Shown: piece by piece, positions 17,596-25,757 of the stretch
Position numbering within the stretch: position 1 is the stretch's first letter
Layout: each line of letters starts with the position of its first letter
NCBI RefSeq assembly: GCF_007290395.2
Contig: NZ_CP041656.2
Coordinates: 4,216,001-4,280,000 of the forward strand
From: Bradyrhizobium cosmicum
Lineage (GTDB): Bacteria; Pseudomonadota; Alphaproteobacteria; Rhizobiales; Xanthobacteraceae
Direction: 5' to 3'
Length of the DNA: 64,000 bases
Program-made: the position numbers and the translations under genes
Notes under the pieces: generated by a model
What the model was told of the DNA's origin: nothing
Seen by the model: only the letters and a program-made list of their open reading frames with translations
Databases searched by the model: none

Positions 17596-17613
17596 GGGGG
17601 CCCGGGGGCCCCC
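17596..17613 (-). promoter_or_regulatory. GC-rich hairpin in the glnII leader
   Basis: Between the predicted transcription start (about 17644) and the glnII start codon, the leader contains a GGGGG/CCCCC inverted repeat with an 8-base loop, part of the near-palindrome GTGGGGGCCCGGGGGCCCCC. It ends about 20 bases before the ribosome binding site. A strong leader hairpin here would be a reasonable target for translational control by the GstI-like protein; that is inference. Confidence 0.45.
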
Positions 17614-17655
17614 GCACGATTGTTTACCCGGCCAACATCGGCCGGTCCTTTACAA

Positions 17656-17670
17656 GCATTTTACGTGCCA
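17656..17670 (-). promoter_or_regulatory. Sigma54 (-24/-12) promoter of glnII
   Basis: The minus strand reads TGGCACGTAAAATGC, with the invariant GG and GC separated by exactly 10 bases and the -24 half identical to consensus TGGCACG. The -12 half is ATGC instead of TTGC. It lies 90 bases upstream of the glnII ATG. This fits the known NtrC/sigma54 control of rhizobial glnII. Confidence 0.85.
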
Positions 17671-18107
17671 AAAGGCCGCAGCGCGCTGGGGTTTTCGACG
17701 GCGCCGGGGATGTCCCCAAAGGCGGCAAACCGTCCCCAGCGGCATGCGTCATAGCCGCGCACCGTTGCGTGAAGCTGCACTGCAAAAATCGCGAGGAAAA
17801 CGCCTGATTCCGGAGCAGCCGGCCCGGCGCCGGAGGTTGCCGATCAAACACGCATCAGCTTCCAGCAATTTTCGCAAAGTCTCCAACCGTGCTCAGCAAC
17901 CTTTGGAATGGCCCAAGCGTTGGTCACTCATCGGCTGCCTTGGCGGATGCAGAAGGCGAACTGACTAAAAAATGAGCTGAAACTGATTTCCTTTTCAGCA
18001 CTTTCAAATGCTGAATGCGCGGCCGATATGGGGATTCCAGTAACCACAATCGAACGAGTCGGGCGCACCATGGAGGCCAAGGCGCTTCGACCCGGGAGCA
18101 AATTGAA
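17671..18107. other. Upstream region shared by glnII and the gstI-like gene
   Basis: No convincing gene. It should hold the NtrC sites for glnII and the promoter of the divergent gene. I found no clear GCAC-N7-GTGC NtrC site by eye; the nearest are GCAC/GTG pairs at about 17759-17772 with the wrong spacing. A clean inverted repeat, TTCAGCA/TGCTGAA with an 8-base spacer, lies at 17994-18015 and is a candidate operator for the plus-strand gene. Confidence 0.5.
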
Positions 18108-18311
18108 ATGATGAACAACGGACTGAGTCACGGATCTGCGAAGATCTATCAATTCCCCGTCGGGGGCCGCGCGGCTCTCGCCGGACACCGCTATGGCGAT
18201 CCCCGCTTTCCTGCCGATCACGCTTCGCTTCCCGCGAACGTCTCGATCTGCAGCGACAGCTGGTACCACCAGGACGCGGTCGACGAAGCAAAGCCCAAAT
18301 GGGAACGCTAA
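18108..18311 (+). CDS. gstI: GstI-like DUF2735 protein, presumed inhibitor of GSII expression
   Basis: 67 residues from the first of two ATGs (18108, 18111) behind GGGAG. The core SAKIYQFPVGGRAAL and a following RYGDPRF mark the DUF2735 family, small cytoplasmic proteins of rhizobia. In Rhizobium leguminosarum the divergently placed gstI gene upstream of glnII encodes a 63-residue protein that lowers GSII synthesis; length, motif and divergent position agree with that here. It is followed by a strong terminator at 18367. The assignment rests on gene context plus family recall, not on an alignment. Confidence 0.7.
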   Translation: MMNNGLSHGSAKIYQFPVGGRAALAGHRYGDPRFPADHASLPANVSICSDSWYHQDAVDEAKPKWER

Positions 18312-18366
18312 TGCCAGTGTTTGGTAGAATACCGCCGCGCTCTCGCAAGTGCCCGGCGGCAGTTTG

Positions 18367-18402
18367 AAAAAGGGTCGAAACAACGAGGTTTCGACCCTTT
18401 TT
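18367..18402. terminator. Bidirectional rho-independent terminator
   Basis: A perfect 14-base inverted repeat, AAAAAGGGTCGAAA / TTTCGACCCTTTTT with an 8-base loop, giving a T run on both strands. It lies between the convergent gstI-like gene (ends 18311) and the MliC-like gene (ends 18423) and can serve both. Confidence 0.9.
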
Positions 18403-18422
18403 GATTCCTGCAACCCTCCCGC

Positions 18423-18749
18423 CTAGAGCCCTGCCTTTTCGATCACCGCGCAGGCCGTCACCGGCCGCTTGAGATGCTTGACCGTGGTCGCCCCGCTGTT
18501 GGGGATTCTCAACGTGATCCCGGACCCCGAATAGCGCGCGCCCGAGACCGTCAGCCGCTTGGCGAGAGTCGCCGGCTCGCCGTCGATTTGGACGAAGGCG
18601 CGCTTGTCGTCGTCATAAAATCCGACGATGAACTGCGTGCCATCAGCGCAGCGGTAGGTTCGGAACGTCTGCGCGTCCGCCTGGCGCGCACTGAGAATTC
18701 CGCCCGCAAGCATGGTGATCGCCAAAAGAATGGCCTTGTGCCGGCCCAT
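18423..18749 (-). CDS. MliC-like lysozyme-inhibitor domain protein
   Basis: 108 residues with a signal peptide (MGRHKAILLAITMLAGG to about ADA|QTF). The mature part reads YRCADGTQFIVGFYDD, then LAKRLTVSGARYSGSGITLRI and a late cysteine in VTACAV. This is the pattern of MliC/PliC inhibitors of c-type lysozyme: two cysteines and a conserved S-G-x-x-Y segment in an eight-stranded barrel. No lipobox cysteine is seen, so it would be soluble in the periplasm. Lysozyme inhibition itself is inferred. Confidence 0.65.
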   Translation of the reverse strand: MGRHKAILLAITMLAGGILSARQADAQTFRTYRCADGTQFIVGFYDDDKRAFVQIDGEPATLAKRLTVSGARYSGSGITLRIPNSGATTVKHLKRPVTACAVIEKAGL

Positions 18750-18822
18750 GATCGCCCCCTGTAATAGAACTCAAGGACGCCTATCAAGCGCGTCCGGTGG
18801 AAACATAGCCCAAGCCGAACCC

Positions 18823-19566
18823 ATGTCAGACTCCCCTGCCCGCCATCTCAGCCTGCAAGGCGCCAGCAATTTTCGCGACCTCGGCGGCTATCCGACCGCC
18901 GACGGCCGCACCACACGCTGGCGGCACATCTTCCGGTCCAACCATCTCGGCCAGCTCACGGCCGAAGACATCGAGGTCGTGCGTGCACTCGGCGTGCGCA
19001 GCGCATTCGACTTTCGCGGCGTCGAGGAGCGCGCGGCCGGGGTCTGCGTCGTGAACGAGATCGCCGTGCATTCGCTGCCGATCGAGCCCACGGTCGTGGC
19101 CGCGTTGCGCGCCGAGCTCGTCGCAGGCAGGCTGACGGCGCCGGTCGCGATCGAGATCATGCGCGAATCCTATCGCAACTACGTCCGGCACAACACGAAT
19201 AGCTTCCGCGCGCTGTTCGGTCATCTGCTGGAAGATCGTGCCCCGCTCGTGATCCACTGCACCGCCGGCAAGGACCGCACCGGCTTTGCCAGCGCGCTGA
19301 TCCTGCATGCGCTGGGCGTGCCCGACGAAATCATTGCGGAGGACTATCTCCTCACCAACACGCACTACAAGCGCGATGCGACCGCCGCCACCGATTTGCC
19401 GGACGATGTGCGCAATGCCATCGGCAGCGTCGAGACCTCCTATCTTGCTGCCGCCTTCGCAGCCGTCGACAGTGAGTACGGCGATCTCGAAACCTATTTG
19501 CGCGACGGACTCAAGATTGGTCCGCAAGAGCGGGAGGCGCTGCGGGCGCGTTATCTGCAGACGTGA
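18823..19566 (+). CDS. Tyrosine phosphatase-like protein (DSP/PTP fold)
   Basis: 247 residues from the ATG at 18823. The P-loop HCTAGKDRTG puts the nucleophile at C146 and the arginine at R152, and the N-terminal NFRDLGGYPTADGR is the usual start of the Y_phosphatase3 family (similar to mycobacterial PtpB). These phosphatases act on phosphotyrosine, phosphoserine or phosphoinositides. There is no signal peptide. The stop abuts the convergent SGNH hydrolase gene with no gap. Confidence 0.85.
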   Translation: MSDSPARHLSLQGASNFRDLGGYPTADGRTTRWRHIFRSNHLGQLTAEDIEVVRALGVRSAFDFRGVEERAAGVCVVNEIAVHSLPIEPTVVAALRAELVAGRLTAPVAIEIMRESYRNYVRHNTNSFRALFGHLLEDRAPLVIHCTAGKDRTGFASALILHALGVPDEIIAEDYLLTNTHYKRDATAATDLPDDVRNAIGSVETSYLAAAFAAVDSEYGDLETYLRDGLKIGPQEREALRARYLQT

Positions 19567-20316
19567 TCAGGGTTTCGGTCCGACCGCTAGCCAGCCTGAC
19601 GACATGGTTGCATCGGTAATCGCTTTGCACAGCGCCTGGGAAACCTGAAGCGTGCTCCAGTCGCTCTGATGAAGCATGTCGGGACGATCAGTGGGATCAA
19701 GCAGTTGCTCGAAAGAAATGCCGTTTTGCACATGCCAATGCCGCATCAGGGCCCAGCGCTGAAACACGTTCACCTTTGCAGATGCCGCTATCCTGCGAAT
19801 CTCCAGGACGATCCTTTCAGAAAGCTCGGCCTTATCGTCGCGAAGCATGGCGGTCACGTATTGCGGATCGATCAACACGACGTCCATCGGACGTTGACGC
19901 GGCTTGAGCAACTGGTTCACCCCGTCGGCGATTGCGTCGAGGACATCCTGGAACTTGTACTGATCTCTGTGAAAAACCGCGTTGGTCCCGATTTGCCAAA
20001 GTACCAGCGAGGGATTTTCTGAAAAGATGTCGGACTTGAAGCGTTTCAGTTCTTCCGGCGCTTCCTGCCCGCCCTTGCCCCGATTCACGACGTCGATCCG
20101 GGCGTCCGGCAGCGGTTCGGCATAGTGCTGTCTCAAATACATCTCGAGGCGATGAGGATAAGGCACGACGTCCGCCCGTCCGGCAGTCGAAGACGATCCC
20201 ATCGCCACGATGCGAACCGGATCCGGTCGGCGCAGCGCGTCGAAGAAATTTCGCAGCGGGTGTTCGAGCTTGATGATGCCTTGGGGAACGTCGATCACCG
20301 GCAGACTGTCGGACAT
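19567..20316 (-). CDS. SGNH/GDSL-type hydrolase
   Basis: 249 residues from the ATG at 20316 behind GGAGGGA. The block I nucleophile motif is GSSSTAG near residue 40, the block III Asn lies in WQIGTNAVF, and a possible catalytic D/H pair lies near the C-terminus (PTDRPDMLHQSD). Esterases, thioesterases and carbohydrate deacetylases share this fold. No signal peptide is evident. The gene diverges from the SDR gene at 20433 and converges exactly on the phosphatase gene. Confidence 0.75.
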   Translation of the reverse strand: MSDSLPVIDVPQGIIKLEHPLRNFFDALRRPDPVRIVAMGSSSTAGRADVVPYPHRLEMYLRQHYAEPLPDARIDVVNRGKGGQEAPEELKRFKSDIFSENPSLVLWQIGTNAVFHRDQYKFQDVLDAIADGVNQLLKPRQRPMDVVLIDPQYVTAMLRDDKAELSERIVLEIRRIAASAKVNVFQRWALMRHWHVQNGISFEQLLDPTDRPDMLHQSDWSTLQVSQALCKAITDATMSSGWLAVGPKP

Positions 20317-20432
20317 GTCGATCCCTCCTGCCATCCAAGGTTACAGCGATCATTCAGCCTTGAAGCCGCCGCCATTGCAAGTCCAATTCGGACCGCGCAA
20401 TAGTCGGCGCGAGTTGAACGACGGAGAGCATC

Positions 20433-21113
20433 GTGCAGGGAAAAGTGATTGTGGTGACCGGCGCGCTCGGCGCGCTTGGCAAGGTCGTTGCCGAAACCGC
20501 GCAGTCACGCGGCGCGCGTATCGCTGGCATCGATCACGCCCCCTCGCAGCTTTCGGCGACGCCGGACCGGATCGAGATCGGCGGCGTCGATCTGTCCGAC
20601 GCAGCACAGGCGAAGACAGCGATCGATGCGGCCGCAAAGCATTTCGGCCGGCTCGACGCGTTGATCAACATCGCAGGCGGCTTCGCCTTCGAGACCGTCG
20701 GCGACGGCGACATCAAGACGTGGCAACGCATGTATGCACTCAACGTGCTGACCGCCCTCAACGCCTCGCACGCGGCGTTGCCGTATCTCGCCGCCTCCAA
20801 GGCATGCCGCATCGTCAACATCGGTGCCATTGGCGCGCTCCAGGCCGGTTCCGGCATGGGCCCCTACGCCGCCTCGAAGGCCGGCGTGCATCGCCTCACC
20901 GAAGCGCTTGCGAACGAATGGAAGGGCAAAGTCACCGTGAACGCGGTGTTGCCGTCGATCATCGACACCAAGGCAAACCGCGCCGACATGCCGAAAGCAG
21001 ACTTCTCCAAATGGGTCACGCCGCAGGAGCTCGCGGAGGTGATCTTGTTCCTTGCAAGCGACGCCGCAAGCGGCATCACCGGGGCGCTGATCCCCGTGGG
21101 CGGGCGAGTATAA
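20433..21113 (+). CDS. Short-chain dehydrogenase/reductase
   Basis: 226 residues, GTG start behind GGAGAG. The nucleotide-binding motif is TGALGALG (9-16) and the catalytic pair is Y145/K149 in YAASK; NIAGG and the C-terminal GITGALIPVGG are classical SDR features. The TGxLGxLG variant of the glycine motif is the one oddity. It reduces or oxidises a carbonyl/alcohol with NAD(P); the substrate is unknown. Confidence 0.85.
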   Translation: MQGKVIVVTGALGALGKVVAETAQSRGARIAGIDHAPSQLSATPDRIEIGGVDLSDAAQAKTAIDAAAKHFGRLDALINIAGGFAFETVGDGDIKTWQRMYALNVLTALNASHAALPYLAASKACRIVNIGAIGALQAGSGMGPYAASKAGVHRLTEALANEWKGKVTVNAVLPSIIDTKANRADMPKADFSKWVTPQELAEVILFLASDAASGITGALIPVGGRV

Positions 21114-21209
21114 TCGCAGTTCGATCTGACGGCTGGGCGACGGCTCTGATTCAATCGGAGCCGAGAACGCTCTAGACTGCCCGCAACTGATTCTCCGATC
21201 GGACACGCC

Positions 21210-21896
21210 GTGGAAACCACGCTCTATCTGCCCGTCAAACGCTTCCTCGAAGAGCTCGGCTTCACGGTCAAGGGCGAGATCGGCGGCTGCGATCTCGTGG
21301 GCCTCAGCGCGGGCGATCCACCGGTCGTGGTGATCGGCGAGCTCAAGCTCGCCTTCAATCTCGAGCTCATTCTGCAAGCCATCGATCGCGCGCCAGCCGG
21401 CGACGAGGTCTGGATCGCCGCAAGGATGTCGATCCGCGGCAAGGGACGCGAGAGCGATGCGCGCTATCGCAATCTCTGCCGCCGGCTCGGCTTCGGGATG
21501 CTCGGGGTGACCGACCGCGGCCAGGTCGAGGTGCTGGTGAAGCCGCCGACCGCGGCACCGCGCCGCGAGCCGAAGGTTCGCTCGCGCCTCGTGGCCGAGC
21601 ATCAACGCCGCCAGGGCGATCCCGTGCTCGGCGGCAGCACGCGCGCGCCGATCATGACGGCCTATCGGCAGCAGGCATTGGCGTGCGCATCGGAACTCGC
21701 GGGAGGCCCGCGGCGCGTGCGCGAATTGCGCGACCGTTGCCCTGACGCTGGCAAGATCTTGCTTAACAATGTGTATGGCTGGTTCGAACGCGCCGACCGG
21801 GGAATCTACGGGCTTACGGAGGCCGGGCACGCCGCGCTGAAGCGCTGGCCGCAACAACGGATCGAACGCGATGCCGGTGTCGTGTCAGCGTCCTGA
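21210..21896 (+). CDS. DUF2161 protein with a PD-(D/E)xK-like nuclease fold
   Basis: 228 residues, GTG start. The N-terminal domain begins METTLYLPVKRFLEELGF and has the acidic pattern GEIGGCDLVG...VVVIGELKL: a conserved E, then D, then ExK, as in PD-(D/E)xK nucleases. The C-terminal part (from about 125) is basic and has a winged-helix look (GGPRRVRELRDR...YGWFERADRGIYGLTEAG). DUF2161 proteins are often called putative phosphodiesterases; a restriction-like or repair role has not been shown. No methyltransferase or other defence partner is adjacent. Confidence 0.7.
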   Translation: METTLYLPVKRFLEELGFTVKGEIGGCDLVGLSAGDPPVVVIGELKLAFNLELILQAIDRAPAGDEVWIAARMSIRGKGRESDARYRNLCRRLGFGMLGVTDRGQVEVLVKPPTAAPRREPKVRSRLVAEHQRRQGDPVLGGSTRAPIMTAYRQQALACASELAGGPRRVRELRDRCPDAGKILLNNVYGWFERADRGIYGLTEAGHAALKRWPQQRIERDAGVVSAS

Positions 21897-21991
21897 CACC
21901 CGACCGGTGCATAGCTGAGATGCCACACCGATTTCATATTGCAATGCAACATTGGCGGCACTAGGTATCCCGGCATCGAAACGAGGCCGTT

Positions 21992-22297
21992 ATGAGCGCA
22001 GACTGGAATACCAAATATGGCACGCGGCGCGTGCGCCACGATCCCCCGACCCTGGACGAGGCGATCTTCGCCGCCGTCGGCATCACCGACGACCAGGAGC
22101 AGCAGGCCGAGATCGCTGCAGCGCTGATGGGGATGCCGCTCGATGTCGTGCAGGCCGAAGTGAAGAAGCAGGCTCGCACCAACAGCCGCATCACCGCGAC
22201 CCGCGTGATCGCCGGCGAACAGGGCGCACAGCGCTCTGTGGTGGTCGAACGCCGTGTCGTGCGCCGCTTCGGCAACGACAAGCGCACCGGCACCTGA
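21992..22297 (+). CDS. Conserved hypothetical protein
   Basis: 101 residues. Acidic and helical in the middle (TDDQEQQAEIAAALMGMPLDVVQAEV), basic at both ends. No known domain; the length and the dedicated terminator just downstream support a real, separately transcribed gene. It might bind nucleic acid through its arginine-rich tail, but nothing proves it. Confidence 0.65.
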   Translation: MSADWNTKYGTRRVRHDPPTLDEAIFAAVGITDDQEQQAEIAAALMGMPLDVVQAEVKKQARTNSRITATRVIAGEQGAQRSVVVERRVVRRFGNDKRTGT

Positions 22298-22323
22298 GCG
22301 CTTAATTCTCTAACCCCAATACG

Positions 22324-22356
22324 AAAGCGGACCGGTTTTGCCGGTCCGCTTTTTTG
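22324..22356 (+). terminator. Rho-independent terminator
   Basis: Stem AAGCGGACCGG / CCGGTCCGCTT with loop TTTTG, followed by six or more T. It lies 27 bases after the 101-residue protein gene, and can also act on the convergent GNAT gene ending at 22377. Confidence 0.9.
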
Positions 22357-22376
22357 ATTCCTGCCGGCTCTATGCG

Positions 22377-22988
22377 TCAGGCGGCGCGACTACCGTACAT
22401 GCTGGAAATGATCTTCCAGCATGTCGAGTTGAAGCTGAGCAAGGCGCGGCCGGCCACGAATGGCGAGGCCGCGAGTTCAGCGAGCTCGGCCTCCGGCGTC
22501 TTGGCAAGATCGATCGTGCCGGTCGATTCGCCATGACGGAAAGCAAGATGCGCCCCGAACTTCCTGGCGAGCGCCCGCATCGCGTGATTCTCGGAGCCCG
22601 TGGTGATGCGCAGGCGCTTGTAGCCCTTCCAGCGCGCTTCCGCGATCAGCCGGCTGAACAAGATGGTCCCGACGTTCTGGCGGCGCGCCGAGGCTTCAAC
22701 GCTGAAGGCAACCTCGGGCAGCGAATCGCCCTCCGGCGGATGCAGCTCGGCCGCACCGCGGACCACGCCGTCGACGATATAGGCAACGATCACGGTGCCG
22801 TCCTCGGCACAGCGGGCGGCGTAACGCTCGATGAAACTGTCGTCGAGGAAGCCGTTGAAACGATCATGCCGGCTTCCGGCATCGAGCCTAAGCAGGTGAT
22901 CGCGCAGGAGCGGCAATTCTTCCTGCTGGCTCAGGGTCCGTACATAGCCCGGAACGGGCGTCGTGCGGACGTTCTCTTCCAATATCAC
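22377..22988 (-). CDS. GNAT family acetyltransferase
   Basis: 203 residues from a GTG at 22988 behind GAGGAG. The acetyl-CoA loop is ARRQNVGTILFSRLI (Q/R-x-x-G-x-G/A form), preceded by the PEVAFSVEA strand, and followed by ITTGSENHAMRALARKFG. The N-terminal YVRTLSQQEELPLLRDHLLRLD resembles acyltransferases that act on proteins or small amines. The acceptor is unknown. Confidence 0.8.
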   Translation of the reverse strand: MILEENVRTTPVPGYVRTLSQQEELPLLRDHLLRLDAGSRHDRFNGFLDDSFIERYAARCAEDGTVIVAYIVDGVVRGAAELHPPEGDSLPEVAFSVEASARRQNVGTILFSRLIAEARWKGYKRLRITTGSENHAMRALARKFGAHLAFRHGESTGTIDLAKTPEAELAELAASPFVAGRALLSFNSTCWKIISSMYGSRAA

Positions 22989-23138
22989 GTGAAAACTCCT
23001 CTTGGTGTCCCTCGAGGAGGCGTTCGAATCCCTAGACCTCCAATATTGTGCATCGCAACAAGCTTTTCAAGACGGGAACCTGCCCAAGTTTCGAGCATCG
23101 CAAGCGACTAATTCGTTAACAAAATCAAAGTCCCGTAG

Positions 23139-23540
23139 TCATACGAGGACGAGCTGCGTCTGGGTGACCACTGCGACGAGCTTGCCGTCCTCGGTTTCCA
23201 GCCGAGTGGTCCAGACTTGGGTCCGCCGACCCCTGTGCACCGGGGTCGCTGTGGCGATAACCGTAGTTCCCTCCTTGGCCCCACCGATGAAGTTGGTCTT
23301 GCTCTCCAGGGTGGTCGTGCCCTTGGCGTCCTCCGGCAGGTTGATCACGGTTGCCGCCGCGCCGACGGAATCGGCGAGCGCCATCACCGCACCGCCGTGA
23401 ATGGTGTGGTGGAGCGTGCAGAGATCGGGACGGACCGTCATCCGCGCTACGACGCGATCCCTCCCGGCCTCGATGAACTCGACGCCCTTGAGCTCGGCGA
23501 ATGGCATCTTCATCGCTTGAAGTTTCTCGAGCGGCGTCAT
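23139..23540 (-). CDS. PaaI-type hotdog thioesterase
   Basis: 133 residues from the ATG at 23540 behind AGGAG. The hotdog signature is HHTIHGGAVMALADSVGAAA, with the conserved HGG and catalytic D, and the later TTLESKTNFIGGAKEG strand. These cytoplasmic tetramers hydrolyse aromatic or acyl-CoA thioesters. It stands alone, divergent from the BtuF-like gene. Confidence 0.85.
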   Translation of the reverse strand: MTPLEKLQAMKMPFAELKGVEFIEAGRDRVVARMTVRPDLCTLHHTIHGGAVMALADSVGAAATVINLPEDAKGTTTLESKTNFIGGAKEGTTVIATATPVHRGRRTQVWTTRLETEDGKLVAVVTQTQLVLV

Positions 23541-23659
23541 CGGATCTCCTCCCAATTCATTGTTGTCTCAGCGTGAATTGCCTGGCGCGGCAAAGCAATG
23601 ACGTCAGAGGTAATCGCCCTGCTGACATTGGCGCCTTCATTTGCGCATATGCTCCTCCC

Positions 23660-24448
23660 ATGCGCCACTTCCCGCCCCGCCGCATCGTCTGCCTGACCGA
23701 AGAGACCGTCGAAACGCTCTATTTGCTCGGCGAGCAGGACCGCATCGTCGGCGTCTCCGGCTACGCCGTCCGTCCGCCGCAGGTGCGGCGCGAGAAGCCG
23801 CGGGTGTCGGCCTTCGTCTCGGCGGACATGCCGAAAATCCTGGCGCTGGAACCGGACCTGGTGCTCGCCTTCTCGGATCTCCAGGCCGGTATCGTCGCTG
23901 ATCTCGTTCGCGCCGGCGTCGATGTCCACGTCTTCAATCAGCGCGACATCGCCGGGATTTTGGCGATGATCCGAACACTCGGCGCGCTGGTCGGTGCGGT
24001 CGAGCGCGCCGAGGAACTCGCGCACGGCCACGAGCGGCGCCTTGCCGCGATGGCAGCAACATCCCGCCCCTCATCGCGGCCAAGAGTCTACTTCGAAGAA
24101 TGGGACGACCCGCTGATCTCCGGCATCGGCTGGGTCTCCGAGCTGATCGAGATCGCCGGCGGCGCGGATGTGTTTCCGGAGCTGCGCGCCCGCCAGGCGG
24201 CCAAGGATCGTATCATCTCGGCGGACGCGGTGCGTGAAGCGTCGCCCGACGTGATCCTGGCGTCATGGTGCGGCAAGAAGGTCGTGCCCGCCCGCATCCG
24301 CGCGCGCGACGGCTGGAGTGAAATTCCGGCCGTGCGCAATGATCGCATCGTCGAGATCAAATCGCCGATCATCCTGCAACCGGGGCCAGCGGCGCTGACG
24401 GATGGGCTGGATGCGATCGTGACCGCGCTATGGGGCGAACGCCCCTGA
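23660..24448 (+). CDS. BtuF-like cobalamin/iron-chelate binding protein
   Basis: 262 residues from the ATG at 23660. The type III periplasmic-binding fold is clear: RIVCLTEETVETLYLLGEQDRIVGVSGYA at the start (VVSLAPSATEIL-like), PKILALEPDLVLAF, a long connecting helix and a final GPAALTDGLDAIVTALWG. No signal peptide or lipobox is visible, and no BtuC/D genes are adjacent. Either export information has been lost or the protein works in the cytoplasm. The ligand is probably a corrinoid or a siderophore. Confidence 0.75.
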   Translation: MRHFPPRRIVCLTEETVETLYLLGEQDRIVGVSGYAVRPPQVRREKPRVSAFVSADMPKILALEPDLVLAFSDLQAGIVADLVRAGVDVHVFNQRDIAGILAMIRTLGALVGAVERAEELAHGHERRLAAMAATSRPSSRPRVYFEEWDDPLISGIGWVSELIEIAGGADVFPELRARQAAKDRIISADAVREASPDVILASWCGKKVVPARIRARDGWSEIPAVRNDRIVEIKSPIILQPGPAALTDGLDAIVTALWGERP

Positions 24449-24532
24449 GCTTTCAGCATCCACCTCCTTGATCCCGTCATCCTTCGAGGGACCCTGAAGA
24501 AGCGGCCACCTCAGGGCGACGGTGATAGCTTC

Positions 24533-25747
24533 TCACGTCACCGCGTTGACGACCTGATATTCCGGCCGGCGCCACACCTCGTCTCCGATCACTTCTTCCA
24601 TGATCTCGGCCGCCCGCATGATCTCGCTCTCGCCGATGTAAAGCGGCGTAATTCCGAACCGCATGATGTCGGGCGCGCGGAAGTCGCCGATGACGCCGCG
24701 GGCGATCAGGGCCTGCATGGCGGCGTAGCCGCCCTCGAAGGCGAAGGAGACTTGCGAGCCGCGGTGCTCATGCGAGCGCGGGGTGACAAGCTTCAAGGAC
24801 GGGCAACGACGCTCGACCTCCGCGATCAGGAGATCGCCGAGCGCCAGCGAGCGGGCGCGCACCTCGGCGATGTCGACGCGATCCCAGATGTCGAGCGAGG
24901 CTTCCAGCGCTGCCATCGCCAGCACCGGCGGCGTGCCCACCCGCATGCGCTCGACGCCGCCCGCGGCCGCATAGCCAAGCTCGAAGGCAAACGGCTTTTC
25001 GTGCCCCATCCATCCGGACAGAGCTGCGCGCGCAGTGTCGGCGTGACGCGGCGCGACGTAGAGGAAGGCCGGGGCGCCGGGACCGGCATTGATGTATTTG
25101 TAGGTGCAGCCCGCGGCGAAATCGGCGCCGCAGCCCGCAAGATCGACCGGCAACGCACCGGCGGAATGGGCGAGATCCCAGACGGTGACGATGCCGAGCG
25201 CGTGCGCTTTCTCGGTCAGCTTCGCCATGTCGTGGCGCCGGCCGGTGCGGTAGTCGACCTCGGTGATGTATAGGACGGCGATCTCCTCCGACAACGCGGC
25301 CTCGATCTCCTCCGGCGCCACCAGACGCAATTGATGGCCTCGGCCGAGCGTCGCGATCAGGCCTTCGGCCATGTACAGATCAGTCGGAAAATTGCCGGTG
25401 TCCGACAGGACCACCTTGCGCGATGCGTTCATGTCGAGCGCCGCCGCAAGGGCCTGATAGACTTTCAGCGACAGCGTGTCGCCGACCATCACGGAGCCGG
25501 CTTCCGCGCCGATCAATCGCGCGATGCGATCGCCGACATGGCGCGGCTGGGCGTACCAGCCTGCACTGTTCCAGGCGCGGATCAGCTCGTTGCCCCATTC
25601 CGTGGTGATGACGCGGTTGACGCGCTCGGCAACGCCCAGCGGCAGCGCGCCGAGCGAATTGCCGTCGAGATAGATCACGCCTTCAGGCAGGTGGAACAAG
25701 GCTTTGGTGTCGTCATAGACGCGAAGCGTGGTCTTGCGAGTGGGCAT
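24533..25747 (-). CDS. kynU: Kynureninase
   Basis: 404 residues from the ATG at 25747. A PLP fold type I enzyme that splits kynurenine to anthranilate and alanine. Visible marks are VIYLDGNSLGALP at the N-terminus, DTGNFPTDLYM, VWDLAHSAGALPVDL and CTYKYINAGPGAPAF with the PLP lysine in YKY, and a C-terminal FGITPLYIGESE. It is the last gene of a three-gene operon (10 bases after the dioxygenase gene). The product anthranilate may feed the central aromatic pathways or tryptophan resynthesis. Confidence 0.95.
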   Translation of the reverse strand: MPTRKTTLRVYDDTKALFHLPEGVIYLDGNSLGALPLGVAERVNRVITTEWGNELIRAWNSAGWYAQPRHVGDRIARLIGAEAGSVMVGDTLSLKVYQALAAALDMNASRKVVLSDTGNFPTDLYMAEGLIATLGRGHQLRLVAPEEIEAALSEEIAVLYITEVDYRTGRRHDMAKLTEKAHALGIVTVWDLAHSAGALPVDLAGCGADFAAGCTYKYINAGPGAPAFLYVAPRHADTARAALSGWMGHEKPFAFELGYAAAGGVERMRVGTPPVLAMAALEASLDIWDRVDIAEVRARSLALGDLLIAEVERRCPSLKLVTPRSHEHRGSQVSFAFEGGYAAMQALIARGVIGDFRAPDIMRFGITPLYIGESEIMRAAEIMEEVIGDEVWRRPEYQVVNAVT

Positions 25748-25757
25748 CTGGACATCT

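Noticed and set aside
17582..17968. Open frames on both strands upstream of glnII
   Set aside because: They overlap the sigma54 promoter and leader and lack ribosome binding sites or protein-like composition.
20505..21857. A 450-codon minus-strand frame opposite the SDR and DUF2161 genes
   Set aside because: It spans two well-supported plus-strand genes and shows no recognisable domain.
21210..21896. Restriction or defence island around the DUF2161 protein
   Set aside because: The nuclease-like fold is real, but neighbours are metabolic genes and no methyltransferase, helicase or toxin is present.
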